This document shows, one piece after another, positions 10,430 through 22,118 of a stretch of DNA of 64,000 bases. The translations under genes were made by a program, and so were the position numbers. The stretch's first letter is position 1; each line of letters opens with the position of its first letter. Under the pieces are notes generated by a model that had not been told where the DNA came from, made no database searches, and saw only the letters and a program-made list of their open reading frames with translations. The DNA comes from Voacanga thouarsii (lineage: Eukaryota; Streptophyta; Magnoliopsida; Gentianales; Apocynaceae), in the NCBI GenBank assembly GCA_026120185.1, contig JANUWF010001101.1, positions 2,418,001 to 2,482,000 on the forward strand, written 5' to 3'.

Positions 10430-11202
10430 TTTGGTAACGAAGTCAGCAAGTTGAAGATGTGATAGAGTATAAGGAAGTGAGATAGTTCTATTTTGGAAAT
10501 GGTGTCAAACAAAGTGACAATCAATTTCTATATGCTTTGTCCTCTCATGGAAAATAGAATTGTGTGCAATTTGGATTGCACTCTGGTTGTCATAGAATAA
10601 GAAGCTAGGTGAAGATGAAACAACACCCATGTCTGTTAGCAACCAGTGGAGCCAAATAACTTCTGCCATAGTATCAACCATAGCTCTATATTAATTTCAG
10701 AACTAGAACATGAGACTACAAGTTATTTCTTACTCTTCCAAGAAATAAGAGAGTTGCCAAGAAATATGCAAAAGCCTGTAGTAGACTTCCTGGATATAAC
10801 ATCTCTTGCCCAATCAGAATCAGAAAAAGTTTTAAGTTCCTTAAAAGGAGAGGAAGATATAAATATTCCATGAAATAGAGTGCCACACAAGTATCTGAGG
10901 ATCTGAACTACAACTACCCAATGCACGGTACGAGGGGTTGCAACAAACTGGCTGACAATATGAATAGTATAAGCAATATCAGGGTGATTCACAGTAAGAT
11001 AAACAAGACACCTAAGAATCTGGTGATATAAGGTAGGATCAATAAGAGGCATTCCATCAGTAGGTTTGAATTTCACATTTAACTCAAAATGAGTATCAAT
11101 ACGTCTATTGTCGGTTAGTCTAGCTCTAGAGATCACTTCACTACTGTATTTGGATTGAGATAGAAAATAACCCTCTTTAGAGTATGCCACTTCAATGCCC
11201 AA
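10430..11202 (-). pseudogene. Element C: RT C-terminus and RNase H
   Basis: Minus-strand frame with LRCLVYLTVNHPDIAYTI (the copia RT/RNase H connection), then the RNase H motifs FSDSDWARD, STTGFCIFLG and, past a break near 10722, AEYRAMVDTMAEVIWL and HIEIDCHFV, ending in ADFVTKS. Several stops break it. It stops at about 10430, a few dozen residues short of a normal copia Pol end. Confidence 0.85.
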
Positions 11203-11239
11203 AAAAGAAACGTAAATATCCCAAATTCTTCATCTCAAA

Positions 11240-11890
11240 CTATTCATAAATATGCCTTTTTAATTCTAAAATACCTTGGTCATCATCCCTTGTGATAATC
11301 ATATCATCAACATAAAGTAGCAATAAGATTCTACCACATGGAGAATTGGAATAGACCAAATGTGGGTCAACAACACTATTAGAGAAACCAACATGCTTCA
11401 TTATATGGCAAAAATTTTCAAACCAAGCGCGAGGTGCTTGTTTAAGACCATACAGAGCATGCCTTAGATTGCAGACATGACCTGGAGGAGCAAGATAGCC
11501 AGATAGAGGTCTCATATAAACTTCTTCTTGTAACTCCCCATTCAAGAAAGCATTCTTTACATCCATCTTAAATATGTTCCACCTTCTTTTGGCTGCTACA
11601 GAAATTAAAGTGCGTACAGAAGTTATTTTAGCTATAGGAGCAAAATTTTCTTCATAATCAAGTCCATATTCCTGTGCATATCCTTTTGTAACCAATCAAG
11701 CCTTGTATCTTTCAAGAGTCCATCAAATTTTGTTTTAACTTTGTACACCCATTTACACCCAATTAGTACTTTTCCTTTGGGAAGCTCAACAACATCCCAA
11801 GTGTGAGTTTTCTGAAGAGAGTGCAATTCTTCACACATTGCATGTTGCCAATTTGGATCACAGGCTGCCTCTTTATAATCCAATAGCTCA
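11240..11890 (-). pseudogene. Element C: reverse transcriptase core
   Basis: Minus-strand motifs in order: WQHAMCEELHSL (start of the copia RVT_2 domain, about 11850), CKWVYKVKTKFDG, then KMDVKNAFLNGELQEEVYM, LYGLKQAPRAW and the catalytic LLLYVDDMIIT at about 11290-11320. YVDD is intact. Frame changes occur near 11690 and 11230. Confidence 0.88.
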
Positions 11891-12143
11891 TATAGAGAAT
11901 GAATAGAAGTAAGGAATGATGTGTATGAAGAGGAGAAATTTGTTTTGTAATCTTTGAGCCAAGAAGGAAGATGTCTAGTACGAGATGGATACCTTGAATG
12001 AGGTGGAGATCCAGTGACATTGGGAATGGTAGTGAACTCCGTTAGAGAGGGGGTCATATCTGAGGAAGAACTTTTAGGAACTACATCATTTTCTGGAGTA
12101 GTATAAGAGTCATCTAGTGCATTTTTCATAGAGCCAATTTTAT

Positions 12144-13130
12144 TCAAAAGAATTGGAGATGAGGAATTATTGTCAAAATGCAATCAGTCAACTTCAGTAA
12201 AAAGATCAATAGAATGTACAATTTCTTTTGTGAGATTAGTTGAAGAGGATGGAAGATAATAATAAGGAATATGTTCAAGAAAAGTAACCTTTCTAGAGAT
12301 GCGTAGTTTTTGAGCAATAGGATCATAACACTTATACCTTTTTTGTTCAATCCCATACCCCATGAATTCACAAAGTGCAGATTTACAGTAACTTATTTCC
12401 CTCAACTTTAGGAAGCAAGACAAAGCAGGCACATCCAAAGACTTTGAGCTTAGAATAATCAGGTTGAACTCCAAATAATTTTTCATATGGAGAAAATCCA
12501 CCATTTAAAGATGTAGGAATTCTATTAATCAAATATATAGAAGTTAAGATGCTTCTCCCCAAAATGAATTGGGAACACAAGAAGATAAGAGGAGATCTCG
12601 CTGTTTCAAGAATATATCTATGCTTTCTTTAAGTTTTTCCATTTTGTTGACGTGTATTAGTACAAGCATATTGTAAGACAGTTCCCCGTTGAGCAAGAAA
12701 ATCTAGGAAGACAGTTGACTTATATTCAACTCCCTGATTATCATGAAAGACTTTGATTTTAGATTGAAATTGAGTTTGAACCATAGCGGTAAAATTGCAA
12801 TAGATACTATAGAAATAAGATTTTTTACGCATGAGAAATATCCAACAGTATCTAGTATAATCATCAATGAATGTGACATAGTATGAGGATTCTCTTTTTG
12901 AAGTAACAGGAGCAGGACCCCAAACATTAGAATGTACAAGGACAAATGGAGCATGAGAGATATGTTTGCTTTTATCAAAAGAAAGTGTTGTGAATTTGCC
13001 AATTTTACAACCTGTACAATCAGAGATATCAAGATAAGTGACATTGCCCAAAAGCTCTTTTGATATCATATACTTTAAACGTAAACTAGAGACATGACCT
13101 AATCTAGAATGCCACAAGTGGAACATAGAT
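12144..13130 (-). pseudogene. Element C: integrase
   Basis: Minus-strand frames give the pre-integrase motif LWHSRLGH and CTGCKIGK (zinc-binding HHCC region), then WGPAPVTS, FIDDYTRYCW, VFHDNQGVEY and TRQQNG, followed by the copia integrase tail (LINRIPT, PYEKLFG, LKVFGCACFV). The first catalytic Asp in the usual HSDVWGP motif is Asn here (HSNVWGP), and frameshifts occur near 12640, 12580 and 12383. Confidence 0.85.
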
Positions 13131-13240
13131 AGATGTGAGTTTGTAGTAAGAGCAAAAAGTAAGGATTTTACTCTATCTAAAGTAGGACAAAAGAGCTGCT
13201 ACAAAAAATAGAGACCCCCTTCTCTATGGCTTGTCCTAAT

Positions 13241-13560
13241 CTACTTTTCTGTGTAAGGATCCTGAAAAACACAACCAAACTTTGTGAGGAATACATGGTA
13301 ACCTAAATATGTGAGTTGACCAATTGAAAGCAAATTCACAGAGAGATCTAAGACATGAAAGACTTTAGAGACACAAAGGTTTTTGGAAGCAAGAGAATCT
13401 AAAGTGATTGAACCCTTCTTATTCACTTCCAAAAATGAACTATTGGCTGTTTCAATATAAATAGGAGAGAAAAATTCTTTGCAATTTTCAAAGATGGATG
13501 AATCATTAGTCATGTAACATGAGGCCCCAGAATTAAAGATTCAAGTTGAGGATTTACTTG
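13241..13560 (-). pseudogene. Element C: protease region
   Basis: The copia protease motif is present as IFNSGASCYMTND. The catalytic Asp of DSG is Asn in this copy. It continues with VSKVFHVLDLSVNLLSIGQL, the region before the pre-integrase domain. The frame is disrupted just upstream of the active site. Confidence 0.75.
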
Positions 13561-13571
13561 ATCGAACAGCG

Positions 13572-14411
13572 TTACCAGAACCCATATAAAGTTGCCATCA
13601 TTGGGGAAAAGGTGGAAAACAACAAGTCAAGTGAAGTACCAAAAGGTTGCTGAATTTGTTGGGCCACCATTACTTGAATTTCTCCATGTGTTATGCTCTC
13701 TGTGTTACTTGGAGCTTCAAAATGAGGAGAAGATGAACTAAGAGTGCTGATATTTCTTGAACTAACTACATTTGGACGTTTTCGAAATTGTTGAGATGAG
13801 ATACCAATACTTGGATTAGGTAGCAAACCTTTGATCTTATTTTTCAACTTTAGGCATTCTTTCTTCCAATGTCCCTTTTCATGACAGAAGCTACATTCAT
13901 CAACAGCCACTTTATGATTCCTTTGGGTAGCAGAACCTAGAAAATGTTGAGTTCTTGGCGTTGCAATAAGAATAAAATGTGTCTGTAAGTTAGGAGTTTG
14001 TAGAGACTTAAGTCTAGTCTCTTCAGTCACTAACTCACTTATGATCTTGTCAACACTTGGTAATGGTGAACGATGAAGAATTGAACTTCTTACTGGCTTA
14101 AATTCAGGACACAATGCCATCAAGAACGGAACAAGTTTTTGTTCTTCCCTTAGCTTTTTATACACCATCAATTTTTTTAATTCTACGGGATCCATCAAAT
14201 CTACTTCATCCCAAAGACCATTTATAGTGTTATAGAACTCCAACACAGTCTTGCTTTCTTGACGCAAGTTGTGTATCATGTTTTCCAACTCAAATCGCCA
14301 GGCAAAGTTTGATTGCGTGTATACTCTTTCAAGTGATCCCAAACATCCTTAGCAGTGGAAAAGGCAGAGAAGTGCATCCCAATAGTTGGTTCAACATGAA
14401 GGTTAATATGG
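13572..14411 (-). pseudogene. Element C: gag, C-terminal part with zinc knuckle
   Basis: Minus-strand 13572-14342 holds the plant copia Gag core (SNFAWRFELENMIHNL, VLEFYNTINGLWDEVD, LMALCPEFKPVRSSILHRSP) and a CCHC knuckle CSFCHEKGHWKKEC at about 13850-13895. Upstream to 14411 the frame continues with IGMHFSAFSTAKDVWDHL after a frameshift near 14345. The amino-terminal third lies on the far side of two insertions. Confidence 0.85.
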
Positions 14412-14416
14412 CAAAA

Positions 14417-16192
14417 ATAATGAAACCGAAAGCATGCTTACTAAACAAAAAAAATATAGAGCATCGCATAGAAGCTGTTTATCTTTGTGTTTGAATGACC
14501 TTGTTGGCACTAAAAAAGATGTTTGGACCACTTCTTGCTGAATGCTTGAAGCCACTGGTTCTCCCAACACCTCCGGTTGCACTCTTGCAAGCCGTCTACT
14601 TCTTTCCATTCATGCGAAACTTTTGAGCTTTCGGAATATGGCCACTCATTGACAACCACCAGTGAAAGCAAAAAGCTTGGATTACCGAATGGTCTTAGTT
14701 CTTTTCTACTTAAAAAAAAAAAAAAATTATCAAAGAGAGACTAAGAGCGTGAAACAAAAACCATATACTTTTTTGTTATTTTTTCATGCTAAACAATACG
14801 GGATCCATCTGGTGTTATTTTTTTTATTTTTTATTTTACCTTTGATCTCATTCATTGGGTCAGATAAAATTATTTACTCTTGGGCTTGAACACCCATAAA
14901 TAATAAGCCTCAATTATTTATTTCTAAGCTTAATAAAACAGTCTAATAAATAATAAACAAGCCCAAATAGACCAGTATAAAATCTCAGGCCTTTTATCTA
15001 GTTTATATATAGGTTAATTTTCTAATTATTCAATCTGGGCCTTAGGCACTGAATAATTAATTAACCAATTAAACTAAATAAAATATATACTCTCTCTTGG
15101 GCCTTTTATTATATTCTAGTTTAATAATAAATTAGACTACTTAAATAAAATAAAATAAAAGTCATAATTATCAAGACTAATTCCTTAACCCAAATCTATC
15201 AGGACTTAAGGGTTATTTTGAGGACCAAAAGACACATTGCCTTGACTACTAAAATGATTAAAATACTCCTACTATATAAATAGCTGTATTTTATATTTTA
15301 AATATTTTCTAATATCAACATAAGGAAATATTGATCCCAATGACAATGCTGCATTAGAAAAGTCTTCAACCTATAAGTGTAATGACTAAAATACCTTTCT
15401 ACGCATCGCCGTGCATTTAGAGAGGAAGAGTGTACTAACACCCCTCTAATAAACATCTACTATCCTTAGACTTTTAGTCCAATGATCCATGACTCCTGGA
15501 ATATTTTCACTTTCTAAGGGAGCTACCTTAAAACAAACATCCAAGTCATGTTCCCCTAAGTCTTGGATATTTAGATAATTTGAACAGTTACAAGGGGCAA
15601 TATAGCGTAGAAGCTATCTTGTACAAATCTGTCTTAACTAACTAGTCATATATACTAAACATACAAGTATATCGGCTTTACGAAAGAACCTTAACTACAA
15701 CATATCAAAGTACATGCTTCCAACTTCGTCAAATCACCAACTCATACTCAAACAGTAGAGTATTAGTCCATGCTGTAGCAGTAATAGTCTGAGTTTCTTC
15801 TAAATAGTACTTTTAGAAACTACTATTACAGATCGTGTTCTACGTATTCGAAATACGCTCGTGCTATGAAGTGAGTGGACTACTCACTGGCTAAAGGTAA
15901 GCCATTCTCCATTTGGAATTCATAACACAATAGGCTAAATATGATGAGATTTCCATTCTCATCAATCAGTTAAGAACAAACGTTTATGTGTTAAGTAACC
16001 CGTGATCCATACCTTACTGTGAAAGACCACCATTCACATGAATCACTTACTTAAACACAATGGTTCCTTTCTAAATGCAAATCATGCATAAATAAAATGT
16101 AAATTTACAAACAAATTTTGAGAATAAATTCTTTTATTAATAAATTCAATAATTACATTAAAAACCTAGTTTAGAAGGTATACATTCCAACA
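14417..16192 (-). mobile_element. Solo LTR, copia family B, inside element C gag
   Basis: The minus strand starts TGTTGGAATG at 16192 and aligns with the family-B LTRs at 16309-18143, 25193-27303, 41443-43312 and 52950-54940. The other end is near 14417-14421 (reverse of GGTTTCA). CAAAA occurs at both 14412-14416 and 16193-16197 and is a likely 5-bp target duplication. An arginine-rich mini-ORF starts at 14609 on the minus strand. There is no internal region, so this is a recombined solo LTR. Confidence 0.82.
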
Positions 16193-16197
16193 CAAAA

Positions 16198-16308
16198 GAG
16201 TTGTTAATCCACCCCAGATTTTTTGCATTATTTGTTTCCCAATCTTTTTGCAGTTTTGCAAAATTCTGAGCATTTTTAGCAGGAGCAGTGATAGTTCCAT
16301 CAATATAG
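16198..16308 (-). pseudogene. Element C: gag, middle segment between two insertions
   Basis: On the minus strand the frame reads IDGTITAPAKNAQNFAKLQ and then WETNNAKNLGWINNS. It fits between the N-terminal part at 27304-27415 and the part below 14411. The break at its upper end coincides exactly with the TSD of the family-B copia, and the break at the lower end with the solo LTR. Confidence 0.85.
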
Positions 16309-18143
16309 TGTTGGGAAATTTGCCTTCTTAGACTAGGTTTCTGATGTAAATATCGAATGGTTTAATAAAAAAATTTATTTTCAGAAATTATTTGTGAATT
16401 TAAATTTTTATTTGTGCATAATTTCGTTTGGAAAAGACCCATTGTGTTTAAGTAAGTGGTCCATGTGAATGGTGGTCTTTTACAGTAAGATATAGATCAT
16501 GGGTTATTTAACACATAAATTAATTTATTCTTAACCGATTGATGAGAATGGGAACCTCATCATATCTAGGTTATTATGTTGTGAATTTCAAATGAGGAAT
16601 GTCTTACCTTTAGCCAGTGAGTAGTCCACTCACTTCATGATATAAGCGTATTTTGAATACGTAGAACAGGATCTGTAGTAGTGGTTTCTTAAAGTACTAT
16701 ATGGTAGTAACCTAGACTACTACTGCTACAGCGTGGACTAGTACTCTACGACTTGAGTATGAGTTGGCGGTCTGACGAAGTTGGAAGTATGTACTTTGAT
16801 ATGTTATAATTGAGGTTCTATCGTAGGACCAATATACTCACATATTGGGTACGTGTGACTAGTCAGTTAAGACAAACTTGTATAAGATAGTTTCTATACT
16901 ATATCGCCCCTTGTGGTTGTCTGAATGATCTAAATATTCAGGGCCTTGAGAAATATGATTTGGATGTTTACTTTAGGGTAGCTCTCTTGGAAAGTAGAAA
17001 CAATCCAGGAAGTCGTGGATCACTGGACTAGAAGCCTAAGGATGGTAGATGTCATTTAGAGAGGTGTTAGTATATTTCTTCCTCTCTAAATGTACGACGA
17101 TGTATAAAGGGGTATTTTAGTCATTACACCTGTAGCTTGGAGACTTTGCTAACGCACTATTGTCCTTAGGCCAATATTTCATTATAGTGATATTAGAAAA
17201 TATTTAAAATACAAAATACAGCTATTTATATGGCAAGGGTATTTTGGTCATTTTAGTAGCCAATGCGGTGTATCTTTTGGTCCCCAATATAGACCGTGGG
17301 TCCTAATTAATACAGGCTAAGGAATTGATCTTAAATTAAATTAAATAGAATTTATTTTATTTAAGTAGTCTGATTTAATTATTGAGCTAGAATAAAATAA
17401 AGGTTCATGGAGAGAGAGAATTAATTAAATTAATTTGGTGGATTAATTAATTGTTCAGGATTTTGACCCAATTTGAATAATTAAAGATTGACCTGAGACT
17501 AAACTAATGTAGGCTTGTTAATTGGACTAGTTTATTTGGGCTAAAAAATTAATTATTTAGTGGGCCATTTATTTGGTTCTAATTAGAATAATTAATTGAA
17601 GTCCAAAAGGCTAAACTAAGAGTCCAATGGACCAATCCAGTTTAACCTAAGGTTTTATTTAGGTTAAATAGGAGAATAAAGAAGTACGTTAGTTTTTGAA
17701 CTACCTCTTCTCTGTGTCTAGAAAGAACGTTGTTTTTCACTGCTTCTTCTCTGAGCAAGAAAAACTTATAACTCCTTTATCTCTCTCAAAAATATTCTTT
17801 AGCCCTGTGAGTTGTTCACCAAACGCGATTAGGTAGGCTATATACTGGAGGATCGAGAGATTGGCGTTCATATACATGCAAAGACGGAATAGGAGGTTTG
17901 CATGGATCGCACTAGAGTTTCCACTAGTGCATCTACCCCAGTCCCACATATTCCGGTCTAGCCATCTTTGAGAACAAGAGAAAAGGTTAAGTTTTTTTTA
18001 CCTTAAAATCCGTCTAGAGAGGGACCGACGCCGGCTGAGGCTGCCTGAATCGACTCTGACTCCATTCGGGATTCTTCTGTTCTTCAGTTTTTCCAATTTT
18101 TTTTTCTTCCCCTGCGTGATTTGTTTCCTGCTTTAGACCTTCA
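16309..18143 (+). repeat. Family B copia, 5' LTR
   Basis: 1835 bp, TG...CA ends. It contains two conserved hairpin-forming palindromes at 16616-16634 and 16647-16661, and an arginine-rich mini-ORF beginning at 17876 close to the LTR end. Confidence 0.92.
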
Positions 18144-18145
18144 AT

Positions 18146-18157
18146 TGGTATCAAAAC
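18146..18157 (+). other. Primer binding site, tRNA-iMet type
   Basis: TGGTATCAAAAC begins two bases after the 5' LTR. It matches the initiator tRNA-Met complement TGGTATCAGAGC at ten of twelve positions. Confidence 0.85.
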
Positions 18158-19840
18158 ATGAAGGTTTTGTGAAAATATAGGAAGCATGCATCTAGTTGAA
18201 TAAAATTGGACACATATGTGTGATTAAATTGTGATCTTTCACTGTTTTTGGTACGGATAGATTCTCTGTTAAACCTCTCTGATGGAGGTATAAGAGATTT
18301 ATAATTTATTATCTTCCTTAGCAAATCGTGTAAGCCCAATGTTAATGGGTATAGGCGATTGTTGGTTTTGGATTGAAATCGGAGAGCCAATGGTACCAGA
18401 AGTTGCGCAGGAAAAGCCAAAAGAAAGCTGTAGGAAAAACAGAGGAAAATCTGTAGAAGAAGATGCAAAAAAAAAAAAAAAAAAAACAGAGGAGCCCGTT
18501 AGACCGGAACCGGCGCCGGCTCGGGTCTGGGCTCCAGTCTGCACGCAGGCCGCGGGTCCGAATCTTGGGTCACCCATGAGTGCGTGTTCTAGTGTGGCGA
18601 GTGTAGTGGACCGCAGTGCAGATGGGTGCTCGATCCAGTCGGCGGGTGCAGTGGACCAAGGAGAAATTTTTTAATTTTTCTTGTAATTTTCTTGCATTTT
18701 CTTTTTTGTTTTGGGGTCCATACCAGGTGAAGTTAATATTTTTGCAATAGTTAATATTCATAGAATATTTTTGTACGAAAAATATTAGTAAAGGATTTTA
18801 GGATTAAACAAGACCATTAATTAATTAATGAATGTGTTTAATTCTATTACTTGGACACTTAGGTTTAAAAAATAGAAAAGCAGGAAAATGTCTACTGTTT
18901 TCTAGCATGCTATTTATTTTTAAATACCTATGTGCACGTTTTCTCCAAGACCAAAGTCTTTGAAAATATCTTTGATAAGAAAATATTTTTTTACAAATTA
19001 AATGGTTATTTTCACTAGAACAAAAATTAATCTTTAGATATTTTCTCAAAGGATTTAATCATTGACATAGAAAATATATTGGATTTAGATATTTTTGTAA
19101 GTTAAAATAGAAAGCCATTTTGTTTTATTTTGCACAAGAAAATTATTTTGTCAAACAAACTTGAGACCAAAGTCTCTAAAAAGTTTTAATTGATTTTTTT
19201 TTTTGAAATCATTAAGTTTTAACTTAAATAAAATTAGTCCATGGAAATATCTCTCAAATGATGTATTCCTTGACATAGAGATTTTAATGGATTTAGATAT
19301 TTTATTTTTGAGTTAAGGAAAAATTTAATGAAAATTTTCAGAAAGATATTTTTCAAAAAAACCCCTATTTTAAAAGACTAAGTGGGAAAGGGGCTCCAAC
19401 GGCCCCATAGCTTCCATCACGATCCTCATTAGAGATCATGGGTCCCCTCACGTCACCCTGAGAGTGAACCCGTATAAGATGGGGATATCACAAGGATCTA
19501 GATCTAATGGAAGGATGTAATCAATAACTCGGGACACGTACTATGATCGGCCAGACCACGTTAGAGGTTATAGTACGTGGTATGTCCATAGGAAATAAGA
19601 GGAAACGTCCATCCTCTCGATGAAGTTATCTTCTAGATCATTACCTAGAAGGGAAATTAATTTGTGGTGGTCAACACACTTAGTTTAGGGAACTGTTAAT
19701 CTTCCTAAGAAGCTATATCAGTTTTCTTAAGAACCAAATTAATTATTATCAATTTTGATAAAATGCACAAATTTGTTTTGTCTTCACAAATTAATTTTTT
19801 TTCTTTTATTTTCGATTTTTCAGAAATAGTGGGAAGTTCT
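18158..19840 (+). other. Untranslated leader of copia family B
   Basis: 1.7 kb without convincing coding sequence. A GC-rich patch at 18495-18650 contains AACCGGCGCCGGCTCGGG, a motif that recurs in family-A LTRs. 19380-19680 resembles the spliced or structured leader before gag in large copia elements, but I see no protein homology. Confidence 0.6.
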
Positions 19841-19844
19841 TTTA

Positions 19845-20650
19845 GTCCATTGACCGTTATTCTCCGAGAGAATAAGCTAACGAGACCAAATTATATGGAC
19901 TAGAAGAGGAACCTGGACATAATACTCACAGCTGAAGAGTATAAGTATGTCCTCTATGAAACCTGCCCTGTTATCGGGGAGGGTTCCACCGCTGAAGAGC
20001 GAGAGACTGAGAAGGCATAGAAGAAGGCCGACGAGATGGTTCGTTGTTACATGTTGGCCTCTATGTCTAATATGCTTCAGTCAAAACACGAGCACGTGGC
20101 TTCTGCGTACGATATAAGTCAATCATTAGCCGCGATGTTCGCGGATAAGAGCCGGCCTGTAAGGTAGGAGACTCTTCGAACTATAATAAACACTAAGATG
20201 GCTTATGGAGTATCAGTCAGGGAGCATATGCTCAAGATGATTGCTGCTTTCGAGGAGGCAGAAATCTTAGGGGTTGTTATTGACCCTGAGAGCTAATTGG
20301 ACATAGTTCTTGAATCTCTACCGAGTTCCTTTACTAAGTTCAAGTTGAATTACAACATGAACAAGTTAAATATGAGTTTAACTGAGTTGATGAAGGAATT
20401 CCAGATAACGGAGAAGGTCATGAAGCCATAATCAAAGGCTATGATTGCTAAGGTTTCTTCCTCTAGAATTGGGTCCAAGCCCAGAAAGTTCAAAAGAAAG
20501 AAAGAAAACGCAGCGACCCAACCTAAGACCCAGCCCAAAGACAAACCTAAGGGCAAGTACTTCAAATGTGGACTGGAGGGACATTGAAAAAAGGAGTGTT
20601 CAGATCTTCAAGCCAAGAAAAACCCCACAAGTAATGTTTTCTATCTAGAG
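19845..20650 (+). pseudogene. Family B copia: gag
   Basis: In one broken frame: ILTAEEYKYVLYETCP, YMLASMSNMLQSKHE, MFADKSRPVR, VREHMLKMIAAFEEAEILG and SLPSSFTKFKLNYNMNK. This is the usual plant copia Gag (UBN2-type) sequence. It ends with a lysine-rich stretch and a zinc knuckle KCGLEGH-KKEC in which the first Cys is Tyr and the Trp codon is a stop. At least five stops are present. Confidence 0.85.
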
Positions 20651-20654
20651 TCTA

Positions 20655-21050
20655 TATCAATGGTTGGATCAACTTCCATTTGGATTATTGATTCAGGAGC
20701 TACTAAACACATCTGTAACTCCTTACAGGGGTTTAGAAAGATTAGAATACTCAAAAAGGGCGAACATGGGCTACGTGTGGGAAATTGAACACAAGTCTGA
20801 GCCCTTGCAGTGGGAGAGCTGGATCTTAATTTTGATTATAATAGAATAGTGGTTTTAAAGGATATTTTATATGTATCTGGTTTTCGACAGAATTTGATTT
20901 CAGTTGCGAAACTAATAAATCAAGGATATTCTATATCTTTCCATTCTGGTATTACTATTAGTAGAGATGGAGAAATTTTATGTACTGGGCATATGTATGG
21001 GAATCTATTCTTCTTAGACCCTATTAACAATCAATTAAATAACGCTTAAT
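20655..21050 (+). pseudogene. Family B copia: protease
   Basis: The active site is intact as WIIDSGATKHICN at about 20680-20720. After a frameshift, VLKDILYVSGFRQNLISVAK and GYSISFHSG follow, as in the copia protease to pre-integrase linker. Confidence 0.82.
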
Positions 21051-21089
21051 CTGAACCTTTAATAAGGAAGGGAAAGACTAATGTCAATG

Positions 21090-22113
21090 ACTCGTATCTT
21101 TAGTATCTAAGGTTGGGTCATATCAACTCAATCAAGATTTAGAGGTTAATCCATGATGGGCCTTTGGGTTCATTGAGATTAGAAAATTGGCCTGAATATG
21201 AATCCTGCCTAATGGGAAAGATGACCAAAATGTCATTTACCCCTAAAGCAGATAGAGCCAATGAGGTATTGAGTCTTGTTCACACTGATATGTGTAGTCC
21301 CTTGTCTACACCAACTAGAGGGGGTTTTGAGTACTTAATCACTTTCATGGATGATTGTACAAGGTTTAGTTTTATTTACATGATAAGATGCAAGTCTGAC
21401 GCTTTTGATAAGTTCAAAGAGTTTAAGAATAAAGTGGAGCATCGAATAGGTAAATTGATCAAGACCTTACGATCGGATCGTGGTAGAGAGTACCTCCTTG
21501 GTGAATTCAAGGACTACATGGTACATCATGAAATAGTATCTCAACTCTCTGCACTGGGGACACCTTAACAGAACGGAGTAGCTGAGAGAAGGAATAGGAC
21601 ATTGATGGAAATGGTTCGAAGTATGATGTCTCATGCTACTTTTCTAGTGTTTTTTTGGGGATATGCCCTGAAAACAGCAGTATACATTCTGAACTTGATG
21701 CCTTCCAAGTCAGTACCTAGGACTCCCTATGAGATGTGGACTGGGTGTAAGCCAAGTCTGAATCATCTCAGGATATGGGGTTGTCTAACTTATGTATTGG
21801 TCAAGGGAAACAAGTTGGAACCAAGATCAAAATTTTGCTTTTTTGTTAGGTATTCAAAAAGGACAAAGGGTGGTTACTTTTATCATCCTAAGGAGTAGAA
21901 AGTACTAATAAGTACTAATACTAGATACTTAGAGGATTATCAGAGTTCTTCCACGAACGGTTCAACTAGGTTGGAACTTGAGGAGAAGTTATCTTCGAAA
22001 TTAACTTCTTCTGACCCGATTGTGAAACAAGAAGAGGCATAGCCTCAAGAGCCTGAACAATTGGAGCCTCGTCGTAGTGATAGAGTGTCTAGGGTTCCGG
22101 AGAGATGGACAGG
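21090..22113 (+). pseudogene. Family B copia: integrase
   Basis: Pre-integrase LRLGHINS, zinc region ESCLMGKMTKM (one Cys of the CxxC pair is Tyr), then catalytic motifs VHTDMCSPLS, FMDDCTRFSFIYM, LRSDRGREYL and [11 protein letters not shown], and the tail PYEMWTG, HLRIWGC. A glutamine codon in the QQNG motif has become TAA near 21568. The C-terminal motif RRSDRVSRVPERW is cut by the family-A solo LTR at 22119. Confidence 0.88.
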
Positions 22114-22118
22114 AGGAG

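Noticed and set aside
18339..18674. 111-codon ORF in the copia-B leader
   Set aside because: GC-rich low-complexity sequence with an internal A-run; no homology to Gag and the real gag starts more than 1 kb later.
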